This document shows positions 1 to 6,999 of a stretch of 11,814 nt of DNA, piece by piece (the stretch's first letter is position 1; each line of letters opens with the position of its first letter). The position numbers were made by a program, and so were the translations under genes. This stretch comes from an uncultured Muribaculaceae bacterium (GTDB taxonomy: Bacteria > Bacteroidota > Bacteroidia > Bacteroidales > Muribaculaceae). The notes beneath the pieces are model-generated. The model saw nothing but the letters and a program-made list of their open reading frames with translations. It was not told where the DNA came from and did no database searches. Where the stretch lies: positions 1 through 11,814 of the forward strand of contig CAJTQH010000066.1 in the NCBI GenBank assembly GCA_910578305.1, given 5' to 3'.

Positions 1-2
1 CT

Positions 3-104
3 ACCACCACAATGATGATAGTGGTGGGAGCCGGACACCTCCCCGGCGAACGCGGAGTGATCAATCTGCTTCGAAAGGCCGGATATGAAGTCACACCCGC
101 ATAA
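3..104 (+). CDS. TraB/GumN family protein, C-terminal fragment
   Basis: Only the last 33 codons are in the window; the gene begins upstream. The readable tail contains VVGAGHLPGERGVINLLRKA followed by GYEVTPA and a TAA stop. The pattern 'GAGHLpG..Gv..LLr..GY.V.p' is the characteristic C-terminal end of TraB/GumN-family proteins (Pfam TraB, PF01963). These are widespread in Bacteroidetes and often secreted or envelope-associated, and their biochemical role is not settled. The 54 bases between this stop and the next gene hold no obvious hairpin terminator, so read-through into the ABC operon is possible. The family call rests on a short but distinctive motif; nothing can be said about the N-terminus or a signal peptide. 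Confidence 0.75.
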   Translation, partial: TTTMMIVVGAGHLPGERGVINLLRKAGYEVTPA

Positions 105-158
105 ACCACACCCGGCTGCAAATAACAAAATCATCTTTACCTCATACCCACACATCAC

Positions 159-995
159 ATGATACAGTTTGACAACCTATCGTACCGCTACAAGCGAGGT
201 CCTCTGGCTCTCGACAATCTGAACGCCGCCATAGGTCCCGGCATACACCTGCTGCTTGGCGAAAACGGCGCCGGCAAAACTACCCTGCTTCACATAATCG
301 GAGGCCTGCGCATGGCCATACCCGCGCATTCATGCACAATCGACGGTGAAGCCACGGCTCTGCGCAACCCATCAGTGCTTGAAAAGACATTTGTACTCAC
401 CGACGAAATGATGTTTCCTTACGGCAACATCAACCAGATGGTACGCCACCACGCCCCTTTCTATCCGCGCTTCAACGCCGAGATGCTCCGCGCCAACCTC
501 GACAGCTTCGGCATGACCGGCCTTGAGCCCATAGACCACTTCTCGCTCGGCAACCGCAAGAAAGCGCAACTTGCCTACGTGCTGGCTCTGCGCCCCGAAG
601 TACTCCTGCTCGACGAGCCCGCCAACGGCCTCGACATATCGGCACGCCACACACTGCTGCAGATGCTCGCACGCTGTGTAGGAGAAGACCAGACAGTGAT
701 CATATCCACCCACACCGTATGGGACTTCCAGAACCTTTTCGACGGAGTGATGATGCTCCGGCAAGGACAACTCGTAATGTGCGACTCGCTCTGGAACATA
801 TCTTCGAAGATAGCATTCGTAGGAGGCTCGGAACCTATCGACGGCGCAATATACATGCAGCAGTCAATAGGACACTACGAAGCTATAGTACCCAATCCCG
901 ACGGATCATTACAGACCAACATCGACTTCGTACTGCTTTACAATGCTCTGCAGAGCGACAAGGCTTCACAGATTTTAAGCATCATCAACTCATAA
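159..995 (+). CDS. ABC transporter ATP-binding protein, YtrB-like
   Basis: This 278-residue protein is a single nucleotide-binding domain expected to power the membrane protein encoded next to it, at the inner face of the cytoplasmic membrane. Visible motifs are Walker A GENGAGKTT (34-42), an ABC signature region FSLGNRKKAQLA (128-139) that keeps the Ser and Gly of LSGGQ but is otherwise divergent, Walker B VLLLDEP (148-154), the D-loop NGLD (156-159) and the H-loop ISTH (182-185). At the usual Q-loop position the sequence reads LTDEMMFPYG (80-89), with acidic residues and no glutamine. About 90 residues follow the H-loop, as in other small exporter ATPases with an accessory C-terminal part. 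A permease gene follows after 12 nt and a GntR gene after that, the same gene set as the ytr-type operons of Firmicutes. The substrate is unknown. The start is the first in-frame ATG and gives a normal N-terminus; no clear Shine-Dalgarno sequence precedes it. Confidence 0.93.
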   Translation: MIQFDNLSYRYKRGPLALDNLNAAIGPGIHLLLGENGAGKTTLLHIIGGLRMAIPAHSCTIDGEATALRNPSVLEKTFVLTDEMMFPYGNINQMVRHHAPFYPRFNAEMLRANLDSFGMTGLEPIDHFSLGNRKKAQLAYVLALRPEVLLLDEPANGLDISARHTLLQMLARCVGEDQTVIISTHTVWDFQNLFDGVMMLRQGQLVMCDSLWNISSKIAFVGGSEPIDGAIYMQQSIGHYEAIVPNPDGSLQTNIDFVLLYNALQSDKASQILSIINS

Positions 996-1007
996 TCCGA
1001 CTGACAA

Positions 1008-1805
1008 ATGGAAACAACCATCTCCCATAACACCCCGGCAACCGACCGCTTCTCATGGAAGCGCGTAGCCATGGTAGGCCGCTACTATTATCCGACCCTG
1101 CGCCTGCAGATCATACTCTATCCGCTGATATCTCTTGCAGTCGGCATCGCCACTTATTCCACAAAATTATGGAATTACTCAGCCCTCATCGAAGCGTTCT
1201 ACGGCATCTTGTCTGTAGCACTGTCATTCATGTACTACTGGGCTCCCACCGTATTCAGCCGCAGCAACGGACGCGCCATCGAAGTTATGCTTCCCGCACG
1301 AAGCTCCGAAAAATCCACATTCATTGTGCTGTACACAATCGTAGGCATCAGCGCCTTGGTATACCTTCCGCAGTTCCTGTGCTACATCGCATTCACGCTC
1401 ATTTCCGGCGACTCGTCGATTTTCTCCGCCTACGATATGCTCCACCTCACCACCGGCGAACGCATCGCGGCCGGCTTATTCAGTGCCCTTCAGGCTCTGG
1501 TTCCCATATGCACCTGCCTGCTTGCAGTGTTCGCCTACAAGAAATCTCGTGTTGCCATGGGCATCTTATGGAGCATCGTGTCACTGATCGGCCTGGCACT
1601 CGTGGCCATGATCTACACCATAATCTACATAGCAAGCAATGGAGTGGAACGGTTCAGCAACATAGCCATCGGAGGGTCAGACGCCATCGAACAACTCGTG
1701 CACATCGTATCGCCTATTGCATACGTCTGCGGAGCTTTTTCACTCACATACGTTCTGGCCATAATATGGTTCACAGTACGCACCATTCACAAAACCCAAA
1801 TCTGA
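1008..1805 (+). CDS. ABC-2-like permease / integral membrane protein
   Basis: This 265-residue polytopic membrane protein is probably the transmembrane partner of the preceding ATPase. I count about six hydrophobic segments, near residues 34-50, 59-79, 104-132, 153-176, 182-209 and 229-257. Between the second and third lies MLPARSSEKSTF (94-105). This resembles the 'LPAs..EKf' segment found after the second helix in many Bacteroidetes ABC-2 type permease subunits. The gene starts 12 nt after the ATPase stop and ends 4 nt before the GntR start codon, so the three are almost certainly co-transcribed. The amino-terminal 30 residues are polar and basic and look cytoplasmic. I cannot assign a substrate; lipid, antimicrobial peptide or metabolite efflux are the usual possibilities for this architecture. 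The role is inferred mainly from context and topology. Confidence 0.8.
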   Translation: METTISHNTPATDRFSWKRVAMVGRYYYPTLRLQIILYPLISLAVGIATYSTKLWNYSALIEAFYGILSVALSFMYYWAPTVFSRSNGRAIEVMLPARSSEKSTFIVLYTIVGISALVYLPQFLCYIAFTLISGDSSIFSAYDMLHLTTGERIAAGLFSALQALVPICTCLLAVFAYKKSRVAMGILWSIVSLIGLALVAMIYTIIYIASNGVERFSNIAIGGSDAIEQLVHIVSPIAYVCGAFSLTYVLAIIWFTVRTIHKTQI

Positions 1806-1809
1806 CAGC

Positions 1810-2163
1810 ATGGAGTTTAACGACAACAAGCCCATCTACCGACAGATCATAGACTACTGCTTCGCATCCATCATGGCAGGCAACTGGATACCCGACGCCC
1901 GCGTGCCATCGGTGAGAGAACTGGCCGTAACACTCGCAGTCAACACTCACACCGTGCTTAAGGCTTTCGAGTTCATGCAGGCCCACGGCATCATATATCC
2001 GAAACGGGGCATGGGCTATTACCTTGCCTCCGATGCCAAAGATCTCATCAACGTCACACGCCGCGAAGAATTTTTCTCCGACACGCTGCCATCCGTATTC
2101 GCAGAGATGCGCATGCTCGGCATCGACATAGACGACATCGTGACCAAGTGGAAAACCACCTGA
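1810..2163 (+). CDS. GntR-family transcriptional regulator, YtrA subfamily
   Basis: This 117-residue protein has an N-terminal winged helix-turn-helix and a short C-terminal helical tail, which is the size and layout of the YtrA subfamily of GntR regulators. The DNA-binding domain spans roughly residues 7-75. It includes the typical opening KPIYRQIID (7-15), the recognition region RVPSVRELAVTLAVNTHTVL (31-50) and the wing IIYPKRGMGYYL (61-72). There is no large effector-binding domain (FadR or UTRA type). YtrA-like proteins usually repress their own operon with the linked ABC genes, and that is the likely job here, though no clear operator palindrome is visible upstream of position 159. The regulator is the last gene of the operon, whereas in Bacillus ytr it is first. 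A terminator lies 33 nt after the stop. Confidence 0.92.
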   Translation: MEFNDNKPIYRQIIDYCFASIMAGNWIPDARVPSVRELAVTLAVNTHTVLKAFEFMQAHGIIYPKRGMGYYLASDAKDLINVTRREEFFSDTLPSVFAEMRMLGIDIDDIVTKWKTT

Positions 2164-2196
2164 CACAAAGACACACTTACATACATCCCTCCCCGA

Positions 2197-2238
2197 CAGA
2201 TGCAGCGCGGACACCCCGACGCTGCATCTGTTTTTTTT
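2197..2238 (+). terminator. Rho-independent terminator of the ABC/GntR operon
   Basis: A perfect 11-bp inverted repeat, CAGATGCAGCG (2197-2207) and CGCTGCATCTG (2220-2230), encloses a 12-nt loop. The loop can add a further C-G, G-C, G-C stack next to a bulged A. Eight consecutive T residues follow immediately (2231-2238). This is a textbook intrinsic terminator that ends the operon starting at 159. It lies 33 nt after the regulator's stop codon and well before the next gene at 2341. Confidence 0.93.
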
Positions 2239-2340
2239 CAATACGTCGCATTTTTCGCTCCCATAGTCCAACAATCCGATGCTACCGGATGTTACTTTAC
2301 CATATCAGACATCCCGTATCATAACCCTAACACTTCTGTC

Positions 2341-2904
2341 ATGATTACCATACTCTACTGCCATCCCTACGAAAAGAGCTTCAACCACTCGATGCTTCAG
2401 GCAATAACCGACCGACTAACAGACGAAGGCCGCGAATACGACGTTATCGACCTCTACGCCGACCATTTTGATCCCGTGCTCAGCACCACACAACTGTCCA
2501 TGTATTCCAAAGGTAACACCAACGATGAAAACGTACTCCGCTACCAGACAGCACTCCGGCAGACTCACCATCTGATACTAATGTTTCCAATATGGTGGGG
2601 CTTGATGCCGGCCATGCTCAAAGGTTTTATCGACAAAACCTTTCTAAAAGGGATAATCTACGACACCACTCCGGAAGGAACGCTCATGCCTTGCCTTACC
2701 ATCGACCGCACCACCATCATCACCACATCCGAGGAAGATACCTCCATAATAGCCCCGTTTATCGAAGGCTATCTCACGCCCCTCGTACTCAACACTGTGG
2801 GCATCAATGGTGTGCGATGGTTCAATTGCGACCATGTAAAATCAGGCACCGACGATCGGCGACGCACATTCATGGCCGAAGTCCTCAAAGACATTATAAA
2901 CTGA
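2341..2904 (+). CDS. NAD(P)H dehydrogenase (quinone)/flavodoxin-fold oxidoreductase
   Basis: This 187-residue cytoplasmic protein resembles the Flavodoxin_2 family (NQO1/KefF/MdaB-like). Members bind FMN or FAD and pass two electrons from NAD(P)H to quinones or other acceptors. The N-terminal strand and phosphate-binding loop read ILYCHPYEKSFNHSM (4-18), matching the family's 'HP...SfN..l' pattern. The second hallmark, LMFPIWWGLMPAMLKGFIDK (80-99), is the conserved 'P.wW...PA.LKG.iD' isoalloxazine-binding segment. The length is close to that of family members. The start at 2341 is preferred because an upstream in-frame ATG at 2200 lies within the terminator of the previous operon and would add residues unlike the family. 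The gene stands alone: a terminator precedes it and an oppositely oriented gene follows after 21 bp. The exact substrate cannot be told from sequence. Confidence 0.9.
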   Translation: MITILYCHPYEKSFNHSMLQAITDRLTDEGREYDVIDLYADHFDPVLSTTQLSMYSKGNTNDENVLRYQTALRQTHHLILMFPIWWGLMPAMLKGFIDKTFLKGIIYDTTPEGTLMPCLTIDRTTIITTSEEDTSIIAPFIEGYLTPLVLNTVGINGVRWFNCDHVKSGTDDRRRTFMAEVLKDIIN

Positions 2905-2925
2905 CAGACATATTCACGGCCGCAA

Positions 2926-4119
2926 TCAGATCACTTGGGTCAGATGCGACTTACGCTTCTTACGGCCGCGTACACAATGTCGCAGAGTGCGCATCCATCG
3001 GCTCCAGGCCATCCAGGGCACAGTCCAGAACAGACTGCGCGAATCAAGCGCACGCGAACAGCCACGCCACAGAGCCATGTGCGTGAAGCAAAACACCAGC
3101 GACAAAAACAGCGACGCTCCGGCAGGAACCAGCGAGGGCCAGCCCAACACCGACGCTCCGATGCCACATAGTGGCCACACCCACCACAGCACCGAAGGAA
3201 ACCCCGGCATCAGATAAAAGCGCGACGGCAGACTGCGTGCCGTAAAGTCGCGACGCAACCTGTAAGTATCGTGAAGCTCGGCCGGCGAATGCTCCATAGC
3301 CTGCACACGCCCCTGACGCGACAGCTCCACTGCCGTATTATGTGCCGTAGCGATCTCATTAATAAATAAATCATCATCGCCATAATTCAGATGCAACGTC
3401 TGCGAGAAACCTTTGTGGGCAAAAAACAGACGCCGCGTATAAGCCAGATTATAGCCCATGCCCATAAACGGACGCTGCCTTATGGCGGCATTCAGATAAC
3501 GCACCGATTGCCATACATGGTCAAACGCCCGACGACGACGGCGCACATCCACATCCTCTCCATCAGGCCCATTGAGAGCGGCATATCCTATCACCACCTC
3601 CTTGCCGGCAACCATGTGGCGCATCATTGACCGCAACCACATATCAGACTCCACGCGGCAGTTGCCGCACGTAAGCAGTAGAGCTTCGTAACGCGCAGCC
3701 TTGATACCCAGAGTTATACTCAGCTTCCTACGGCTCAGATTGCGCGAATGCTCCGGAGCAAACGTCATGTACAGATTAGGATAACGCAACTCAAGCTCGC
3801 TCACCACAGCCTCTGTATTGTCAGCACTCTCGTCATTGACTACAATCACCTCCATCGGAGCCGGATAATCCTGATTCAGTATCTGAGGCAGAAGAGTGCG
3901 AAGATTATGCCCGTCGGCCTGCGAATACACTATCACCGACACCGACGGATAGCCTCCGGCAGGCATCGGAGCGGCATCATCGGACGCCACATGGCGGCGC
4001 ACACGCCTCAGACGAGGCCACCATATCGCCGCAATAACGATGAAGCACAGCAGCATAGCACCCAACAGACACCACACAGCCGGCTCCACATCTATAGAAT
4101 AATACTTAGGGTCTATCAT
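2926..4119 (-). CDS. Membrane-anchored family 2 glycosyltransferase with degenerate DXD
   Basis: This 397-residue protein has an N-terminal membrane helix (about 14-33), a GT-A type domain (about 57-290), two hydrophobic segments (about 306-326 and 329-348) and a basic tail. GT2 features include the first strand SVSVIVYSQ (59-67), VIVVNDESADNTE (91-103) for nucleotide-sugar binding, and NYGDDDLFINE (245-255), which corresponds to the acidic acceptor-side motif. Bacteroidales relatives usually carry 'LLLTDADC' at the metal-binding site, but this protein reads LLLTCGNC (147-154), so both aspartates of the DXD are replaced. It may still act by a metal-independent route, may have changed specificity, or may be inactive. 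It is transcribed toward the oxidoreductase and away from the polysaccharide cluster, so membership in that cluster is uncertain. The donor and acceptor are unknown. Confidence 0.85.
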   Translation of the reverse strand: MIDPKYYSIDVEPAVWCLLGAMLLCFIVIAAIWWPRLRRVRRHVASDDAAPMPAGGYPSVSVIVYSQADGHNLRTLLPQILNQDYPAPMEVIVVNDESADNTEAVVSELELRYPNLYMTFAPEHSRNLSRRKLSITLGIKAARYEALLLTCGNCRVESDMWLRSMMRHMVAGKEVVIGYAALNGPDGEDVDVRRRRRAFDHVWQSVRYLNAAIRQRPFMGMGYNLAYTRRLFFAHKGFSQTLHLNYGDDDLFINEIATAHNTAVELSRQGRVQAMEHSPAELHDTYRLRRDFTARSLPSRFYLMPGFPSVLWWVWPLCGIGASVLGWPSLVPAGASLFLSLVFCFTHMALWRGCSRALDSRSLFWTVPWMAWSRWMRTLRHCVRGRKKRKSHLTQVI

Positions 4120-4318
4120 AATTGAGACAAAGTTACACAGAATTCTTCAAACTCACGCACTCATCCACGCTAAAACCTCCTCGACCGAACAACAACTTTT
4201 CAACATACGTCAGCCTCAGACACTCCACAACCGAACCATTGTCAGACCAAATGCAAATTGCCGTATGAAGACACAATTAAAATTCGTTTCAAGCGTTATT
4301 CCAATTAAAGGCCGATTC
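4120..4318. other. Divergent intergenic region upstream of the polysaccharide cluster
   Basis: About 200 bp separate the GT2 start from the preferred start of the first polysaccharide gene. The region should contain the main promoter of the cluster, but on the plus strand I find no clear TTTG / TAnnTTTG pair. I also see no long inverted repeat of the kind that flanks invertible capsule promoters in Bacteroides, and no UpxY-like reading frame. The stretch is A/C-rich on the plus strand. Confidence 0.5.
4128..4135 (-). promoter_or_regulatory. Possible -7 promoter element for the GT2 gene
   Basis: On the minus strand this reads TAACTTTG, a full match to the Bacteroidetes -7 element TAnnTTTG. 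It ends only 8 nt before the GT2 start codon, so transcription would begin almost at the ATG. No TTTG element sits at the expected 19-21 nt upstream; the nearest TTTG is 12 nt away. The match could be fortuitous, or the true start of the gene could lie further downstream. Confidence 0.4.
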
Positions 4319-5548
4319 ATGAACATTGCACTTATAACATACGACATATCCCCGTTCCGTGGTTCTGAAGCATCGGTGAGCTGGAACTTCGTCACTCAAA
4401 TGAGCCGACATGTCCGCCTGACCGTAATCTATGGCAGTCAGGACAACGAGATTGAACACTACATCAAAACCCACCATATTGATAATGTCGAATGGATAGC
4501 CGTACCTAAAAAAGACGTCGGACGCTTCGGCCGCGGACTGCGTCAGGACTACTACTTCTCACTTTATTACCGTCAATGGCACCGCGAAGCCGCCGACATC
4601 GTGCGCCGACTCGCAGATTCCGGATCCATAGACCTCATCCACTACCTCAATCCCATCGGATTCAAAGAACCGGGATGGTGCTGGGAAAACAAAAACGTGC
4701 CATACGTATGGGGGCCAGTACAGGGTGTTGACAACCGCCCGCTAAAGCTCTGCAAAGCCCTCGGAATCAAAGGCACTGTATTCGCCGTTGTGCGACGCAT
4801 AGTCCACAACGGACTCTTCATGTACTACCCACGTGTCCGAAAAGCTTTCCGGCGCGCCGACGCCATTTTTGCCGCCACCCCCGCCACTGTCCGAGGTCTT
4901 AAACGTCATCATCATCGCGACGCACTATATCTCCCCGAGAACGGCATTACTGCCATGGAGACAGATACCCCGGTGACATTTGCCCCCAACGACACATTCC
5001 GCATGATATGGATAGGCGGACTCGACGTCGACCGCAAGGCCATAGGCATTGTGCTTGACGCACTGCTACAGTTGAAGCACACCAACTGGCACATCGACAT
5101 ATTCGGTGACGGCACTCCATCAACAATCAACGCCAGGAAAATATCCGATTTAGGCTCCCGCATAACATTGCATGGAAAAGTCGACCGAGAAATTGTACAG
5201 CGACACATGCGAGAATCACATCTGCATATCATCTCCTCACTGGGCGAAGCCACCACCACCGTCCTGTTCGAAGCCATGGCCAAGGCAGTCCCCACCATGA
5301 CACTCGATCACTGCGGCATGGCAGGCGTGGTGTGCCACAGATGCGGCATCAAGATACCCATCGCCACATACGGCAACGTAACCTCACGCATGGCCCTGGA
5401 AATCGACCGGCTGATCGACACACCCGACCGAGTGGCCGAACTGTCGCGCGGCGTACTCGAATGCAGCAAACGCTTCATGTGGGCCAACCGCATCGATACA
5501 TTCTTGGACACCTACCAACGCCTGACAGCCCAATACGCCACGCGATGA
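4319..5548 (+). CDS. GT4-family glycosyltransferase
   Basis: This 409-residue GT-B fold enzyme probably transfers a sugar from a nucleotide donor to the growing lipid-linked repeat unit at the cytoplasmic face. The N-terminal domain opens MNIALITYDISPFRGSEAS (1-19), containing the glycine-containing loop typical of GT4 enzymes. VPYVWGPVQG (128-137) fits the 'WGP.qG' segment of the subfamily. The C-terminal domain has WIGGLDVDRKAIGIVLDAL (231-249) with the likely phosphate-contacting R239/K240. An intact E-x7-E motif, E310 to E318, lies within SSLGEATTTVLFEAMA. An in-frame ATG at 4265 would add 18 residues; I prefer 4319 because its first strand begins exactly where family members begin. The stop overlaps the next start (ATGA), pointing to translational coupling with the flippase. 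Donor sugar and linkage are unknown. Confidence 0.9.
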   Translation: MNIALITYDISPFRGSEASVSWNFVTQMSRHVRLTVIYGSQDNEIEHYIKTHHIDNVEWIAVPKKDVGRFGRGLRQDYYFSLYYRQWHREAADIVRRLADSGSIDLIHYLNPIGFKEPGWCWENKNVPYVWGPVQGVDNRPLKLCKALGIKGTVFAVVRRIVHNGLFMYYPRVRKAFRRADAIFAATPATVRGLKRHHHRDALYLPENGITAMETDTPVTFAPNDTFRMIWIGGLDVDRKAIGIVLDALLQLKHTNWHIDIFGDGTPSTINARKISDLGSRITLHGKVDREIVQRHMRESHLHIISSLGEATTTVLFEAMAKAVPTMTLDHCGMAGVVCHRCGIKIPIATYGNVTSRMALEIDRLIDTPDRVAELSRGVLECSKRFMWANRIDTFLDTYQRLTAQYATR

Positions 5549-6999
5549 CTCAACAGAAAGCAGCACAATCACGCAGCAAGAAATTCGTCAAGGATCTCGG
5601 CATCTACGCGATAGGAAATCTTGGATCAAAACTGATCACATTCCTACTCATACCGCTTTACACATTCGCTATCACCGACCCTGCCGATTTCGGCTACTAC
5701 GACATATGTCTTACCGTCGTATTCTGCTTTGGACCGATTGTCGGACTGCAACTCGGCGATGGGGGCTTTCGGTTCCTGCTCGAGACCAAAGACCACGGCA
5801 CAAAGTCGCAGATCATCACATTCATCACACGTTCAGTACTCACGAACTCACTGATCGTTATAGCCTTAGGCGTAGCGGCAGGTATGCTTTTCGACATCCG
5901 TTACCTATCGTTGATCATAATGTTCGGTCTGGCACAGACATACTTCGACATCACACTGCAACTTGTCAGAGGTCTTTCGCGAACAAAAATATTCATGGCC
6001 GCAGGCATCTGCAACGCATTGATAATAGCCGTTCTGAGCGTATTTTTCCTCATCTGCTTCGACACCGGCATAAAAGGCATTTTCTACGCCAACATCTCCG
6101 CCCGCATCATCACCATCATCTTCATCCAATTAAAGACACGGCTTTTCTCCTCATTCATCACGCGGCGCCACATTGACAAAAACATTTCCGGAGAACTGCT
6201 CCGATACAGCCTGCCGCTTCTCCCGGCCATTATGATATGGTGGATACTTAGCAGCAACAACGTATTTTTCATACGCCATTTCCTCGGATTACAAGAAAAC
6301 GGCATTTATGCCGTTTTGGCAAAATTTTCAGGAATACTCTACATATTGTCACTGATATTCTATCAGACATGGCAGCAAAACGCCATCGAACAATACAATA
6401 GCGACGACCGCGACACATTCTTCACAGGGATATTCAACAACTACGTATATCTGCTCTGCGTCCTTGTGATATTCTTCTCATTCGGTCTCCGGCTTAACTA
6501 CGGATGGCTTGTAGGCCCTGATTACCAGGAAAGCAGCCGATATCTGTTTATCAACTCCGTCTATATTGCCGTCTACGCGCTGGCTTTGTTTTATGAATTG
6601 GGCTACCAGTGTGCCAAAAAGACATCACGAATACTTCCAAGCTTCATACTTATCACCGTCATCGGACTCACTCTGAACTTCATCCTGATACCACGACTCC
6701 ATCTATACGGAGTCATCATATCCAACATCATCACCTACGCCGTACTGCTCGTATATCGCATAATCGACACCCGCAAGTACATGATCATCGGATTCAGCCG
6801 ATACAACCTTCTGTCACTGCTGATCGTACTGATCGGAGGCGCTGCCTATCACACATTCTCCTCAGCATACTCCGACATCACAATCCTCATAACGTCTGCA
6901 CTATTTTTCCTGATTATTCTGCCGAAAAACTTAAAGCAGATTATAATCCGAAAGTTTTCTTACCTTTGCAAGTCCAATCACCCAGACATCGAATCATGA
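5545..6999 (+). CDS. Wzx-type polysaccharide flippase (MOP superfamily)
   Basis: This 484-residue polytopic membrane protein of the oligosaccharide flippase/MATE-like group is predicted to move the lipid-linked repeat unit across the cytoplasmic membrane. The N-terminus KDLGIYAIGNLGSKLITFLL (16-35) is typical of the first helix of Wzx proteins. GYYDICLTVVFCFGPIVGLQ (50-69) gives the second helix, and ENGIYAVLAKFSGIL (251-265) is the 'nGiYa...k' segment common in this family. Hydrophobic segments occur throughout, in number consistent with 12-14 helices. The start at 5545 overlaps the preceding stop by 4 nt. A longer in-frame extension to 5332 reads through the body of the GT4 gene in another frame and lacks membrane character, so I reject it. 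The gene ends in another ATGA overlap with the epimerase. Weak sequence conservation among flippases means the substrate cannot be inferred. Confidence 0.9.
   Translation: MTQQKAAQSRSKKFVKDLGIYAIGNLGSKLITFLLIPLYTFAITDPADFGYYDICLTVVFCFGPIVGLQLGDGGFRFLLETKDHGTKSQIITFITRSVLTNSLIVIALGVAAGMLFDIRYLSLIIMFGLAQTYFDITLQLVRGLSRTKIFMAAGICNALIIAVLSVFFLICFDTGIKGIFYANISARIITIIFIQLKTRLFSSFITRRHIDKNISGELLRYSLPLLPAIMIWWILSSNNVFFIRHFLGLQENGIYAVLAKFSGILYILSLIFYQTWQQNAIEQYNSDDRDTFFTGIFNNYVYLLCVLVIFFSFGLRLNYGWLVGPDYQESSRYLFINSVYIAVYALALFYELGYQCAKKTSRILPSFILITVIGLTLNFILIPRLHLYGVIISNIITYAVLLVYRIIDTRKYMIIGFSRYNLLSLLIVLIGGAAYHTFSSAYSDITILITSALFFLIILPKNLKQIIIRKFSYLCKSNHPDIES
6296..6317 (+). repeat. Terminator-like inverted repeat within the flippase gene
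   Basis: AAAACGGCAT (6296-6305) and ATGCCGTTTT (6308-6317) form perfect 10-bp arms around TT; as RNA this gives a 9-bp stem with a 4-nt loop. The A-run before and T-run after make it resemble a short bidirectional intrinsic terminator. It lies in codons for the conserved ENGIYAVL segment, so it may be a coding coincidence. Confidence 0.5.
6961..6968 (+). promoter_or_regulatory. Possible internal promoter -7 element upstream of the epimerase
   Basis: TACCTTTG, followed by CA, matches the Bacteroidetes -7 consensus TAnnTTTG. It lies 27 nt upstream of the epimerase start, inside the last codons of the flippase gene, a natural spacing for a short leader. No TTTG is visible 19-21 nt upstream, so the -33 element is missing or degenerate. 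Confidence 0.4.

Noticed and set aside
1055..1852. Plus-strand reading frame as long as the permease, in another frame
   Set aside because: It is His/Arg-rich low-complexity translation of an alternative frame, and the overlapping frame has clear transmembrane segments.
1771..2274. Long minus-strand reading frame opposite the GntR gene
   Set aside because: It is a shadow of a clearly real gene on the other strand, runs through the terminator and has no recognisable domain.
2200..2340. In-frame extension of the oxidoreductase to an ATG at 2200
   Set aside because: The ATG is in the stem of the intrinsic terminator, and the flavodoxin fold starts at MITILYCHP at 2341.
3167..3179. Short hairpin GCCAC-ATA-GTGGC inside the GT2 gene
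   Set aside because: Only five base pairs with a 3-nt loop and no T-run; expected by chance in DNA of this composition.
4120..4318. Possible phase-variable invertible promoter upstream of the polysaccharide genes
   Set aside because: I looked for the inverted repeats that flank invertible capsule promoters in Bacteroides and found none in this interval.
5332..5544. In-frame N-terminal extension of the flippase reading frame to an ATG at 5332
   Set aside because: It lies wholly inside the GT4 coding region in another frame, is polar and His/Arg-rich with no membrane character, and the ATGA overlap at 5545 gives a normal flippase start.
6609..6995. In-frame extension of the epimerase to an ATG at 6609
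   Set aside because: It overlaps conserved flippase coding sequence, and the WecB family begins at the residues encoded just after 6996.
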